Origin: Sepiola atlantica
Taxonomy: Eukaryota > Mollusca > Cephalopoda > Sepiida > Sepiolidae
Assembly (NCBI GenBank): GCA_963556195.1
Contig: OY744537.1
Coordinates: forward strand, 14,530,243-14,594,242
DNA length: 64,000 nucleotides
Direction: 5' to 3'
The position numbers and the translations under genes were made by a program. This document shows positions 9,618 to 19,507 of this stretch, in pieces (within the stretch, counting starts at the first letter, position 1; each line of letters opens with the position of its first letter). Below the pieces are notes generated by a model. It was not told the origin of the DNA. It searched no databases and saw only the letters and a list, made by a program, of their open reading frames with translations.

Positions 9618-11448
9618 ATGGAAGAATTATCAAAAATGTTCATGCAATTTTTGCAGGCACAAGCTGACTGCGAGGAAAGACAAAATCAGGCACAAGCTGA
9701 CCGCGAGGAAAGACAAATTGAACGTTTAGAAAAAAGCGAGGAAAGACAAAATCAGGCACAAGCTGACCGCGAGGAAAGACAAAATGAACGTTTAGAAAAA
9801 AGCGAGGAAAGACAAAATGAACGTTTTGCTAAAACACTGGAACTACTAAAGAGTAATCGAGAAAATGTCGACAGTGTTAATTTCTCCCATACAACTATCT
9901 TTAATAGTATGGACACATTTAATTATGTGCCGGAGGAAGGAAAGACTTTTGAAGCATACTATACAAGATACGACGATGTTTTTCAACTGGACTGCAAAAA
10001 TTGGCCAAATAGCCAGAAAGTGAGCCTTTTACTCAGGAAATTGGGTACATCAGAACACAGCAAATTCATAGATTACATATTACCTAAAAAAACTGCGGAA
10101 TTAGAGTTCATGGAAGCTGTGAAATTACTAAAAGAATTATTTAATCCGAATGTATCTCTTTTTCATAAAAAATGGCTGTGCATGAATCTAAGAAAGATGG
10201 ACAACCAAGATTATTTGACATACGCATCAGTTGTCAATAAAAACTGCGATAATTTTAAGCTTGCGGAACTAACGGTAGAAGATTTTAAATGTCTAATCTT
10301 CGCACAAGGGTTAGTTTCCACGAAAAATGCAGAAATACGCAGACGAGTGTTGTCTAAGCTGGAATCTGAGCACGATTTAACCCTCCAGAAACTAGCAGAG
10401 GACTGTGAAAGGGCCATTACACTAAAAAAGGATTCAAAAAATATAGAAGAATCCGGAGTGGCATATGTAAGAAAAGTTAGAAAACCATACACACCAACCA
10501 AGAACTTTACAAAGAAAAGCAATCAAAATGGAACGGCATATTACAATCCTAATAACCATAAATATAGGACAGAATATAACAAGCCTCTTCCTAGATATAA
10601 CTGTAAGAGATGTGCAGAAAAGCATTGGGAATCAGATTGTCCTTATAAGAAGAAAAAATGCTACATTTGTAAGAAGGTGGGACACAAAAGCGATTGCTGC
10701 AGATATAAAGATTACACCAGAAAGAGAGTACAGCAAACAAAATCAAATACAAAATTAGACAAAGATCGGCGAAAATACGTAAAAGTGGAAATATTTAAAA
10801 CACCAATAAAGTTACAACTCGACTCCGGCTCCGATATTTCTATTATAAACCTGAATACATGGAAAAAGTTGGGTAAAAAACCAACCATGATGAAAACGAG
10901 TAAATCAGCCCGGACGGTAACTGGTGGGGGTATAAAATTTGAAGGAGAAGTTGTTCTTCCGATAAAATTAAAAGGGATTACGAAGAAATTAAAAATATTC
11001 GTACTGAAAAATAGTGAAAATCTTTTTGGAATAGATTTAATTGAGAAATTTGGTCTATGGGATAAGCCAATCAATACATTCTGTAAAAAAATAGAATGTT
11101 CTTCTCCAACAACAGTAAATATAAAAAACGATTTAAAAGAATTATTTCCTGAAGCATTCACGACTAACTTAGGTCGCAGTAATAAATTCAAGGCCTCGTT
11201 TGAACTTAAAGAAAACGCCAGCCCAATTTTTAGAAAAAAGCGAAACGTTCCGTTCGCTGGGTTGGAAAAAATTAATAAAGAATTAGATAGATTGGAACAG
11301 ACAGGAATTCTATCAAAAATAGAACACAGCGAGTGGGCAGCTCCCACCGTATACGTAAAGAAAAAGAATGACGAAGTTAGACTGTGCACAGATTTTTCGA
11401 CCGGGGTCAACTCCCTATTAAAAGATCACCATTACCCTCTACCAAGGG
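9618..11448 (+). pseudogene. Gypsy gag-protease and truncated reverse transcriptase
   Basis: Starts at ATG 9618. Residues about 15-75 are Gln/Glu/Arg-rich tandem repeats (AQADREERQ-type), probably a coiled coil. A capsid-like gag region follows (CKNWPNSQKVSLLLRKLGTS). Two CCHC knuckles start at residues 329 (CKRCAEKHWESDC) and 348 (CYICKKVGHKSDC). The aspartic protease motif LDSGSDISII has its catalytic Asp at residue 402. The reverse transcriptase begins near 570 (VRLCTDF) and is cut off right after HHYPLP (about residue 607). The frame then runs out of phase through the downstream integrase sequence to 11540. Gag and protease look intact, so this copy could still package RNA; it cannot reverse transcribe. 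Confidence 0.88.
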
Positions 11449-11959
11449 AACACCAACAGAAAAAGCTTTGCAACAATTCTTGCAAGTTTATAGGATTACA
11501 CCACATCCTAGTACACCAAACATATCACCAGCTGATCTAATGTTTGCCAGAAAGGTAAAATCAGCGTTTGATAAACTGTTGCCAAGACAGGCAATTATCC
11601 GAAACACTACACACACGAGAAGAAAGAAATATAACTCGGGAGATCGAGTATATTTTAAGTGCTACAAGAATAACACATCTTACTGGGAATGTGGAGTAGT
11701 GGATAAACGCATTGGTGATTGTACATATATGATTAAACGTCCACAGAGTATACATAAAAGGCACCTAAATCAGATAAAAAAACGTCATATCCAAGATGAT
11801 GATTATACGACAACAGTCGAAGAGGAGGAAACCATAGATGTCATATACGAATCCTTTAATTTGGAACCGCCTCAATATACACTTGAACCCCGAAGATCAG
11901 GTAGGAAAAGAAAATTTAATGAACCATTGATGGTAAACCCAAAAAGAAAAAGATATTGA
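11441..11959 (+). pseudogene. Gypsy integrase C-terminal remnant
   Basis: About 170 codons in a different frame from gag, fused at the deletion junction. It reads TPTEKALQQFLQVYR and then SPADLMFARK, typical of the end of the Gypsy integrase core, followed by a GPY/F-like module (YWECGVVDKRIGDCTYMIK) and an acidic/basic tail with no chromodomain. The catalytic DDE residues were lost. The junction has short microhomology around CCAAGGG, which fits a template jump or an end-joining deletion. Confidence 0.82.
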
Positions 11960-11981
11960 AATCTGTGTGACTTCAAATCTT

Positions 11982-11991
11982 GGGAGGGGGG
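11982..11991 (+). promoter_or_regulatory. Polypurine tract
   Basis: GGGAGGGGGG immediately precedes the 3' LTR, the expected position for plus-strand priming. Confidence 0.85.
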
Positions 11992-12265
11992 TGTTGTGGT
12001 GGCAACCACTCATTTGCATATACGAATAACGTTACACTATAAATGGCAAGCCTAGGTTGGCCTTAGAGTGTGTTATCTAAATGCCACCGGAAGTGACGCC
12101 GAAGAGCGTACATGTCCTCCCACCAAGACTCTCTGACTCGACACCTTCATTTGTACATACTGTAAATATACCTTTTCTTTAATACACTTATTATTGCATT
12201 CTCCGTGTTGTTTGCGTCTTCATTGTATTCCTCACTAATTGTGGTTCAACCTTGCAACCACAACA
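11992..12265 (+). repeat. 3' LTR (274 bp, intact)
   Basis: TGTTGTGG...CCACAACA. It contains uninterrupted the sequence that the LINE split in the 5' LTR, and is followed by GTTAC, the Gypsy target duplication. Confidence 0.95.
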
Positions 12266-12270
12266 GTTAC

Positions 12271-13400
12271 CCTGTTACGACTCACTCACCATTTAAACCA
12301 TAGATTATAAAATTGACACTGCACTCAAGTTTTTGATTGAACCAACCCAATTCCACCCCTATTACTAGTAATCGAAACAAATTGTTTCTAACAATCTATC
12401 CCTTACATTGTTCCCCTCTCCTAAATTTCAATATAACTGAGTAGAACAGACTTGACCTTTAATTTCACTAACCCTTTTCCCATTAATTTATTTCCCCCCT
12501 TATCTCCTTGGTCATTTAATGTCCCTCCAAATTATTCATCTAACCCTTAATTTGGTTTTAAATTAAAAATAAATAAATACATTTTTTTAATTAACTATTC
12601 CCTAGCTTTTTAAATTTTAATTTTAATTTTTTAATTTTAATCATCCACTCTCTCACATTCCTCTATTTATTATACCATGCCTTCACTAATTCTACTTTAT
12701 TCTTTAAACACCCAGAAACCATATCTGATAACTACAATTTAATTTGCCTTTAGCTGCCTGAAATGTTAGAAGCTCACTTTTTTATTTCTATTTTTAGAAT
12801 CAACTATTTCTATACCCACTCCCCACTTAAGATTAATACCACCCCCAAAACCTACATCCTACCGCTCGCCCGCACCCTTAACCCACCTGTCACTTTAACT
12901 ACATCCCCATACCAACCCGTCCTCCTTTTCTTTTTTCCCCCAAATTCACAAAGCGACTTTTTAAACTACCCCGTACCTCCTAACCCCCCCATCCTAACCC
13001 CAAATCTTAAACTTTTATCAACTTTGCCTTTTTTTGTCTCATTCTGAGTTAAACCTTGTATGAGATCCTACTGTTTTACTAGGCCCGGAAGTAAATAAAA
13101 AAAATGGCCTGTTTTCCTCTTCTCAACCTCTTTTAAGTGCATCTGGACTTATCTACTTTTTGAGCCCCTCTCCAATCTGCTCCCATGCAAAGAGTTTTTC
13201 TTCACTTTCTACAATTTCACCGAACTTTTTCAACGGAAATTTACCACCCGGACAATTTGCATATCTTTTTCACGGAATTTTTCTTTTCATTCAATACGTT
13301 TTTTAACAAAAATTATTTTAATAATTTTTAATAATAATTCTCATATTTTTCAAATATTTGAACTTTGGTTTTTTCGAAAGCCAACTTATCCATCTGTATT
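12271..13400 (+). other. G-poor right flank, probably Penelope 3' UTR
   Basis: The first ~800 bp are C/T-rich and nearly G-free, matching the left flank at 1729-2635. No reliable ORF; the open stretch at 12763-13047 is Pro/Thr/Leu-rich and a composition effect. Confidence 0.45.
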
Positions 13401-13451
13401 TCTCCTCTGATGATAAGATTTCGATCTTTGAAAAGCCTTGGCTTAAGGAAA
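13401..13451 (+). ncRNA. Hammerhead ribozyme in Penelope 3' region
   Basis: Core CTGATGA at 13407-13413. Stem II is AAGAT-TTCG-ATCTT (13415-13428). GAA follows at 13430-13432. Stem III is AAGCC-TT-GGCTT (13433-13444), then A13445 as the nucleotide before cleavage. Stem I pairs TCCT (13403-13406) with AGGA (13446-13449). All invariant core positions are present; a T.T mismatch sits at the base of stem II, where G-C is usual. Type I hammerheads are known in Penelope-like elements. It is on the same strand as the GIY-YIG fragment. Confidence 0.75.
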
Positions 13452-13558
13452 GAAAAATAAACACTAGTTTATTACTGACAACCTTGCATTGAACAATTGA
13501 AATTTGAAATAAATTTGGACAATCGTCGCATATTTATCACTCTTTTTTCTTCTATCTC

Positions 13559-13560
13559 TA

Positions 13561-13637
<77 letters not shown>
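13559..13637. repeat. (TA)n microsatellite
   Basis: TA run with one early TG interruption. Confidence 0.97.
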
Positions 13638-13641
<4 letters not shown>

Positions 13642-13715
13642 GTTATAATGGAATAATTGTAGGAGAAGATCCGGATATGAAAGCTCAATGTGATAAACAG
13701 AGCAAGAATAAAATG

Positions 13716-13774
13716 AAGTATAATAACACGAAATTACATTATCATGCATGCTGTAATTTCGTGTTATCATACTT
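13716..13774. repeat. Near-perfect palindrome (23-bp arms, 13-bp loop)
   Basis: Arms 13716-13738 and 13752-13774 match at 22 of 23 positions, around TTATCATGCATGC. Followed within a few bases by a (TA)n run at about 13779-13813. No ribozyme core seen. Confidence 0.85.
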
Positions 13775-13775
13775 T

Positions 13776-13816
<41 letters not shown>

Positions 13817-13846
13817 AAGTAAATGATGCAAAATGCAATATCTATT

Positions 13847-13912
13847 AAGTCATCAATTGTTCAAAACAAGGTGTTTTAAATAAACCCTCTTGTTTTGAAC
13901 AATTGGTGACTT
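13847..13912. repeat. Near-perfect palindrome (24-bp arms, 18-bp loop)
   Basis: Arms 13847-13870 and 13889-13912, one mismatch (core CAATTGTTCAAAACAAG). It lies just downstream of the (TA)n run. Confidence 0.85.
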
Positions 13913-14016
13913 AATTCTTATTCTCATCATTAACTTCTCTATCCTGTATATCAAGCATCAACTCTTTGTGATAGGTTTTACTTTAAAGGTTTATATCATA
14001 TCTTCATTATCCTTTT

Positions 14017-14018
<2 letters not shown>

Positions 14019-14081
<63 letters not shown>
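14019..14081. repeat. (TA)n microsatellite
   Basis: Pure TA run. Confidence 0.97.
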
Positions 14082-14085
<4 letters not shown>

Positions 14086-14511
14086 GAGCAACATTAAGCT
14101 AAAGTCAAGTGACCAAGTTGTTATTTATATTTTTCCATTTTCTTCCAAATACAAAACAACTTCGGTGCATTTTGACAGACCGTTTCGCACATATATGACC
14201 ATTCGTTAATTTGTATGTCAATTCAGGATGCTTCATCCCAGTTGCTTTTCGGCAATCTAATGTTCGTCTCCAGAAAAAAATATATGGTAAAGCAGCAAAT
14301 AGAAAAAAAGTCACAAAACAAGCAACTTACACCGAATCCAGTTTCCACGATGAAAACATTGACATTCACGTGACATTCGGGCAGCCATCTTTTAACTAGT
14401 TTAATATTGGTCATTTAGATATGCTCTGTTGTTAAGTTTGAACAATCATCGAATTTTGACCTTGAATAATTTTAACTACATGTAAAAATATATGCACACA
14501 AAATTTATTTT

Positions 14512-14553
14512 TACACACACACACACACACGCACACGCACACACACACACACA
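14512..14553. repeat. (CA)n microsatellite
   Basis: CA run with two CG variants, directly before a tRNA-headed SINE. Confidence 0.95.
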
Positions 14554-14717
14554 CGAGTGGATATGGCGACTGCTTGCAGATTATAGGCTGACTCTGTGAG
14601 CCGGGTTCGCGCCTCCCGACCGTCTGAAATTGTTACTTTCCTGCACTGATGAGAGCAATAAGCTTGAAACGCTAGCGTCATGTAGGTATTAATAATTTAA
14701 TATTTATTTATAAATAT

Positions 14718-14718
<1 letters not shown>
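14554..14718 (+). mobile_element. tRNA-derived SINE with hammerhead ribozyme (copy 1)
   Basis: tRNA-like head with a B box (GGGTTCGCGCC, 14603-14613), a short spacer, a hammerhead (14638-14688), a tail TATTTATTTATAAATATT and then a (TA)n array to 14785. It shares GGGTTCGCGCC..CCGACCGT and the 3' tail with the copy at 27690. No ORF; it would depend on another element's reverse transcriptase. Confidence 0.7.
14638..14688 (+). ncRNA. Hammerhead ribozyme
   Basis: CTGATGA at 14646-14652. Stem II is GAGC-AATAA-GCTT (with a G.T closing pair). GAA is at 14666-14668. Stem III is ACG-CTAG-CGT. C14679 is the expected cleavage nucleotide. Stem I pairs CCTGCA with TGTAGG, with one extra A (14680) at the junction that may weaken activity. 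Confidence 0.7.

Positions 14719-14785
<67 letters not shown>
14719..14785. repeat. (TA)n microsatellite at SINE 3' end
   Basis: Pure TA run continuing directly from the SINE tail. Confidence 0.97.
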
Positions 14786-14787
<2 letters not shown>

Positions 14788-14918
14788 TGTCAGTCTGAAT
14801 AGTATCGGATGTAATATGTGTTGCCAGCTTCTTCTTGCGTGTGTCTATTTAGACCTTCAGCTCAGTTGCAGCAAGTCAATCCAAAGTTTCAAGTTTCAGC
14901 ATCAATGTTATTAAGGCC

Positions 14919-15310
14919 CAGATCGCCAATTGTGTGGCCGGTGTTTGGGGCAGTTGATGATGACATATTCCACGGTCTGCAGGACGTCCCCACATTCGCA
15001 TTGGGCATTATTCGTGAGGCCTCACTTCTTCTCTGACTCGCCAAAGCGTCCCACGCTTGTCCTTAGGCGATTAAGCGTTGCTCACTGGTTTCAGTTGGCA
15101 GGTGCTGGACAGGGGCATCTGTGGGGTCCTCGATATAGTAGCGAAGCCTGGATTGTTCTACTGTCTTCCACTGTTCTTTTAATCTTGCCTTGACACAGGA
15201 AGCCTTGCTGTTGTCAGCTGGTGTTGTGCAGAGCAGTGCCTCGAAGAGGCGCCGGGACTTAATGTTGTCAGCTGTGCGTGAAAGATGGATAAGCGGATGG
15301 TGGCATCATC
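14919..15310 (-). pseudogene. LINE reverse transcriptase C-terminal remnant
   Basis: On the minus strand, fragments in shifted frames read ADNIKSRRLFEALLCTTPAD, KARLKEQWKTVEQ, NRLRTSVGRFGESEKK and CECGDVLQTVEYVIINCPKH. The order (LNRLR..GR........C.CG...QT..HI...CP) is the usual C-terminal Cys/His end of Jockey/RTE-type LINE reverse transcriptases. Several frameshifts and stops are present. Confidence 0.65.
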
Positions 15311-15350
15311 TAACGTCATATATTGGAAGTATAAAACTGCAATCTAAGTG

Positions 15351-15486
15351 TTATGCATTTTTGTTTTATGCACTTTTGTTTTATGCACTTTTGTTTTATG
15401 CACTTTTGTTTTGTGCACTTTTGTTTTATGCACTTTTGTTTTATGCACTTTTGTTTTATGCACTTTTGTTTTGTGCACTTTTGTTT
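15351..15486. repeat. 15-bp minisatellite (about 9 copies)
   Basis: Unit TTTTGTTTTATGCAC with A/G variation. The period is a multiple of three, so frames stay open spuriously. Confidence 0.95.
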
Positions 15487-15603
15487 ACACTTCCTCTTTT
15501 TAGGGTCGGACAGCTGCAAGCAATGAGAGATGAACGTTTAACAACGACCGACGAATTAAAAAAGAAAACATCAAGTACTGGAACACCCTCCTTATTCAGC
15601 TAA

Positions 15604-16440
15604 AATTGCACCATGTGATTTTTCTTACTTTTCTATAAGCTCGTGAAAGCCACACAGGTGGCCTTAATGATGGCGCTGAGGAGAATTCCTATCAAGCAGT
15701 GCATAGAAGCGTGTCAGAGAAAGATGGAAAGTTTATTAATTCTTAAGGGGATTACTTTGGAGGGGAAGCCATACAGTTCGTTGTTCAGTATTGAAAGAAA
15801 AAATACGCAACACCAGTCTCGTAACTTTTGAGACAAACATCATATATACATGTAAGTATAACATATTGAAGGTAAAGAGTTTCCAGAGGAGCACTACTTT
15901 TCCGAGTTTGCCCTCAAAGGTGCCCTCGACTGACCTCCATGAATCTCAGCACGATGCGATGAGCAAAATATAGCTTTTGCATAATGAATGACCGTTCGTG
16001 CGTGGTTATGACCCACACCCTTCACGAGGTTACCCTGTGAATCGGCATCGTAATACAGAACACGGCGGATCTAGAGGAATAAACCTTGATTAAAAATCCT
16101 GTTATTCTACAGGTTTGAAGAGATCTAGTTACACTCATCGACAACCTGATGATCTGGTTATGAGAACAGCATGAATTCGCAGATGACCATACATATTTGA
16201 CAATAGAAAGGCATAACTTCTCCAATAAGTGGAGTACCATGGACTATATGCAAGTTTAGCGTGCCTCACATACAATAAGCCATCAGAAAAAAAAACACGT
16301 TTCACCATCAATTTATGGATGATTCAAGGAAAGATACATATTATAAGCATATATTTATTTATTCCTGTAGATGGTTTCATTCTTACATGTGTATGACACA
16401 TAGGTATGTAATCGTATTTATTCCTCATGCATTAATTGTG
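15604..16440. other. No recognised feature
   Basis: Mixed-composition sequence with only short open stretches; nothing identified on either strand. Confidence 0.4.
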
Positions 16441-16444
16441 ATTT

Positions 16445-16580
16445 AATATATACGAGACCTGTCTCAAAATATCAGACCTTAGGCCAGAAAATATATTTCA
16501 AATTTGTGACGGGGTCGGGACCCTAATTAGGTCGCTTGTGGTTGCACACACTTAGCTCACCAATCGAATAGATTAAAAGT
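16445..16580 (+). mobile_element. Mariner-like terminal fragment
   Basis: GAGACCTGTCTCAAAATATC resembles a mariner terminal repeat, and TTGCACACACTTAGCTCACC matches the left end of the mariner derivative that starts at 16669. Too short to define further. Confidence 0.4.
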
Positions 16581-16615
16581 AGGTGAAAGAGAGGGGGAGG
16601 GAGAAAATTAAAAAG

Positions 16616-16619
<4 letters not shown>

Positions 16620-16668
<49 letters not shown>
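16620..16668. repeat. (TA)n microsatellite
   Basis: Pure TA run abutting the mariner derivative. Confidence 0.97.
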
Positions 16669-16673
<5 letters not shown>

Positions 16674-17416
16674 CTGTCAAAGTAGCCCCATTGTGCTTGC
16701 ACACACTTAGCCCACCAGTCTATTCACTACCAGAAACACCTCTGGAAGTCTTCTTTTGGAATTGTGTTCATCTCCGCCGTCGCGTTAGATTCAGCAGGTG
16801 TTTGAACAAAATACGATGTGTAACACAAATTGAGGAGTGATTTAATTGATTAAAAAATGGCCGTACATCAACGGAGAGTGACCAGCGTTCTGGCAGGCCC
16901 CAAACTGTTCGGAGTGTAGCTGTTGTTGAGAGGATACGAAAAAAGAGATAATGCGGAATGCGACGGCGGAGATGAACACCATTCCAAAAGAAGACTTCCA
17001 GAGGTGTTTCCGGTAGTGAATGGACTGGTGGGCTAAGTGTTTTATTTATCTACCTCCCACAAGGTAAGATGTGACACAAAGTCGGGAAAGTGAGATTAGA
17101 TAAGCCAGCGCTCGAGATGTGAGCACTCTGGCCATTTAAAAATTGCCTGGGCAGCCCCGTTTGCATTCCCCGGTAGGGGCGCCTCAGGCAGTAAGCAATA
17201 AACTTACTCCTCCCCAAAGAGGGAAGGCAAAGCCTGGGAGGGTGCACCTCCTAGAACTGCACAGGACCGTCCCATAGACCGGCGTAAATCAAGCCCTGAA
17301 GGCCAAGACAATACCAGTCTATGGGGTGTAGTATCCATCGTAACAGATACTACACTTTGATCTTAGCCAAAAGGCCAAGTGTGTGCAAGACCAACGGGAC
17401 TACTTTGACAGACCTT
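16669..17416 (+). mobile_element. Deleted mariner element carrying a U2-headed SINE
   Basis: The inverted ends are long: the left end (AAGCCTGTCAAAGTAG..., about 120 bp) reads back as the right end (...CTACTTTGACAGACCTT). In both, the outward sequence encodes the C-terminus of a mariner transposase (IPKEDFQRCF...WWAKC). Between them is the linker of the DNA-binding region (SDQRSGRPQTVRSVAVVERI). The catalytic core is missing, so it is non-autonomous. The right arm is interrupted by a minus-strand SINE at 17041-17376 with a 6-bp duplication AAGTGT. TA-rich sequence flanks both ends. Confidence 0.75.
17041..17376 (-). mobile_element. U2 snRNA-headed SINE (copy A)
   Basis: Read on the minus strand it starts GGCCTTTTGGCTAAGATC and continues AAAGTGTAGTATCTGTT, matching U2 snRNA from about nucleotide 11 to 44. 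Next come GGATACT (pairing back to AGTATC), CCCATAGAC pairing with GTCTATGGG, then AGGAGGT...CTCCCAGGC and GCCTGAGGCGCCCCTACC. It ends GATAAATAAA. Flanked by AAGTGT (17035-17040 and 17377-17382), inside the mariner right arm. Confidence 0.75.
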
Positions 17417-17880
17417 GTATATATATATTTTTTTCTTTTTAATTATCTCCCTCCCCCTCTCTTCCACCTACTTCCCTCTATCTTTCCTTTTCTCTATCCT
17501 TAATGAATTTATAATTTATATTTATATATTCTGTCTTATATTTTATTTTATTCCATTTTATTTTATTTTATTTTCTATTTGATTCTCAACGGTCTCAAAT
17601 CTAACCAGGTGACTTTCCAATTTTTTTTCTTTTCTTCCCCATTTCATTCTTCCCAAATATGATCTGAGGTAAAGATTGGATTTTAACTCTGGCTGATGAG
17701 ATCTCAGTTTATCACAGCTGTTGATCGATAACATCGACATGTCAGTGTCGCAGATTTTGTACATGTCTGTATATATAAAAATAATCATATATATAAAAGC
17801 TCTATTTGATATTGAGCACTTTTTATAAGCCCAGATGAAATTCTTTGGATTCTTAACCTGTGGATGTTTACCTTGCCTGG

Positions 17881-17882
<2 letters not shown>
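17417..17882. other. T/A-rich sequence, nothing recognised
   Basis: T-rich low-complexity DNA with ATTTTATTTT repeats; no gene seen. Confidence 0.5.

Positions 17883-17954
<72 letters not shown>
17883..17954. repeat. (TA)n microsatellite
   Basis: Pure TA run. Confidence 0.97.
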
Positions 17955-17958
<4 letters not shown>

Positions 17959-18881
17959 AAAGACGTAGATAAATTCTCTCCCCACAAATAAATGTATTAA
18001 AAAAAGTAATTAAGACTTTTTGTTAAAAGCGAAAATTGCAAATTTGGAGATAATTAGTTCCCCGGTTAAAGTCATAACTTCAAGTCTTAGACAGGAAAAC
18101 ATTAAAAAAAAAAGAATGTCCATGTTGAACCATTTTGTGAACTTGATAAATATTGCACTTATCAACACTAGAATAAATCTTGGTATCAGATAAACAGAAG
18201 AAACGCGTTACGAAGCAAGCGGACAACAACATGGTTATTTTGTAGTTTTTGCAATCCATATAATAGTATAAATAATTCTGTTATCTTGTTTATGGGAAAA
18301 CCATCTGGGTATCTTTTATTATAATCCGTATGCTGAAAACCCTCAAAAAAGCAAATATACAACAAATAAAAGTTACTGTCGTCGATAAAAGTTAATTTAA
18401 AACTGACCTGTGATATTTGTTTGTATTTTTAAACCGTTCCAACTGCTATTTATTAGAAATCAATAGTTTTGTCACACGAACATTGCAAAAAAAATGGCGC
18501 TTGCTCGTAAGGAAGTGAGCACAAGACGCCATTTTGTCTAGAAAAATACGAGTAAAAAATGAACAAGAAATTTTTTTAACATCTAATAAAAACCCATTTA
18601 TAGTACGTAAAAATACAAAAAAATATCATAGGTAAGTAGACAAATATCTCTTCTCGACGTAGGTTAAACTCACTTGTTGCATATTTATTTTTATAACCCT
18701 GTTCTCGTTTGTTTTTTGGACCCCGTCCGCGACTGTACTGATCATTATAAAAGATACCCAACCATCTTTTATAGTGCATTTACTATTAAATTACTTTACG
18801 GAATGTTTAATGTTGGATCATCAGCAGAGAATACGTACCGTTTCGGAACAATCCTTTCGGCGCGTTTGTTTTTCACGTATT
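17955..18881. other. No gene; one imperfect hairpin
   Basis: A/T-rich sequence. At about 18492-18536, AAAATGGCGCTTGCTC faces GAGCACAAGACGCCATTTT, an imperfect stem-loop of unknown meaning. Confidence 0.4.
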
Positions 18882-19218
18882 CCTTTTGGCTAAGATCAAA
18901 GTGTAGTATATGTTCCGATGGATACTGCACCCATACTGGTGTTTTCTTGGCCTTCGGTTCTTGATTTACGCCGGTCTATGGGTCTGTCCTGTGCATTTCT
19001 GGAAGGTCCACCTTCCCAGGCTTTGCCTCCCCTCTTTGGGGAAGAGTAAGTTTATTGCGTACTGCGTGAGACGCCTCTACCGGGGAATGCCGACGAGGCT
19101 GCCCAGGCAATTTTTAAACCCCACTTTCCCGACCCGACCTTGGGTCATATCTTACTTGTGGGAGTAAGATAAAAACTGGCCTTGTGCCTAACTCCTGGAG
19201 AGGAGTAAATCAATACTC
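18882..19218 (+). mobile_element. U2 snRNA-headed SINE (copy B)
   Basis: CCTTTTGGCTAAGATCAAAG (U2-like head), the same body as copies A and D (GGTCCACCTTCCCAGGC, CTCTACCGGGGAATGCCGAC, GCCCAGGCAATTTTTAAACC), then a 3' tail CTTGTGCCTAACTCCTGGAG and GAGGAGTAAATCAATACTC. Confidence 0.75.
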
Positions 19219-19507
19219 AATTATCACTGATATGGAACCCTATTACCTGCCGACATTCTCGATAATAAATGCGAGAAAAAATAAAGTCGTTGTTTTCATA
19301 TAACGTCGCTTTGAACGGTTTTGCGTCTGATGCCTTCGTGATGTGATACCATGAAGGCAACACTGATCAAAACAATCCTCGAACATATATATTATTGTAC
19401 AGAGATCCATGTGATATTTCTTTTTGTCCAGAGTCAAATCGCATATTGTTGTTATCTCAACGAGCTGTTTGCTGACTGCGGTTCTTGAAAAACCAGAAGA
19501 AAAAAAA

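Larger units (their letters stand above)
2636..12265 (+). mobile_element. Gypsy-type LTR retrotransposon, internally deleted and interrupted by a LINE
   Basis: The ends are TGTTGTGG...CCACAACA with a 5-bp target duplication GTTAC at 2631-2635 and 12266-12270. Order: 5' LTR (in two pieces), primer-binding site, leader, gag-protease-start of RT, deletion junction near 11445, integrase C-terminus, purine tract, 3' LTR. The reverse transcriptase body, RNase H and most of integrase are missing. The LTRs differ at one base that I can see (T at 2705, C at the equivalent place near 12061), so insertion was recent, yet the copy cannot be autonomous. It probably moved using proteins from an intact relative. 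Confidence 0.9.
1379..13460 (+). mobile_element. Penelope-like element, truncated and split by a Gypsy insertion
   Basis: The proposed element is 1379-2635 plus 12271 to about 13460; the intervening DNA is a Gypsy element flanked by GTTAC duplications (2631-2635, 12266-12270). Both flanks share an unusual composition on the plus strand: C- and T-rich and very poor in G, over about 900 bp on the left and 800 bp on the right, as expected if they were once contiguous. The left part holds the GIY-YIG fragment and the right part ends with a hammerhead ribozyme. The 3' boundary is uncertain; I place it just after the ribozyme. Confidence 0.5.

Noticed and set aside
17335..17376. True U2 snRNA gene or simple U2 pseudogene
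   Set aside because: The match covers only about nucleotides 11-44 of U2 and joins the same foreign body in several copies, so it is a SINE head.
17694..17760. CTGATGAG as another hammerhead
   Set aside because: No GAAA partner at the right distance and no stem I or III pairing.
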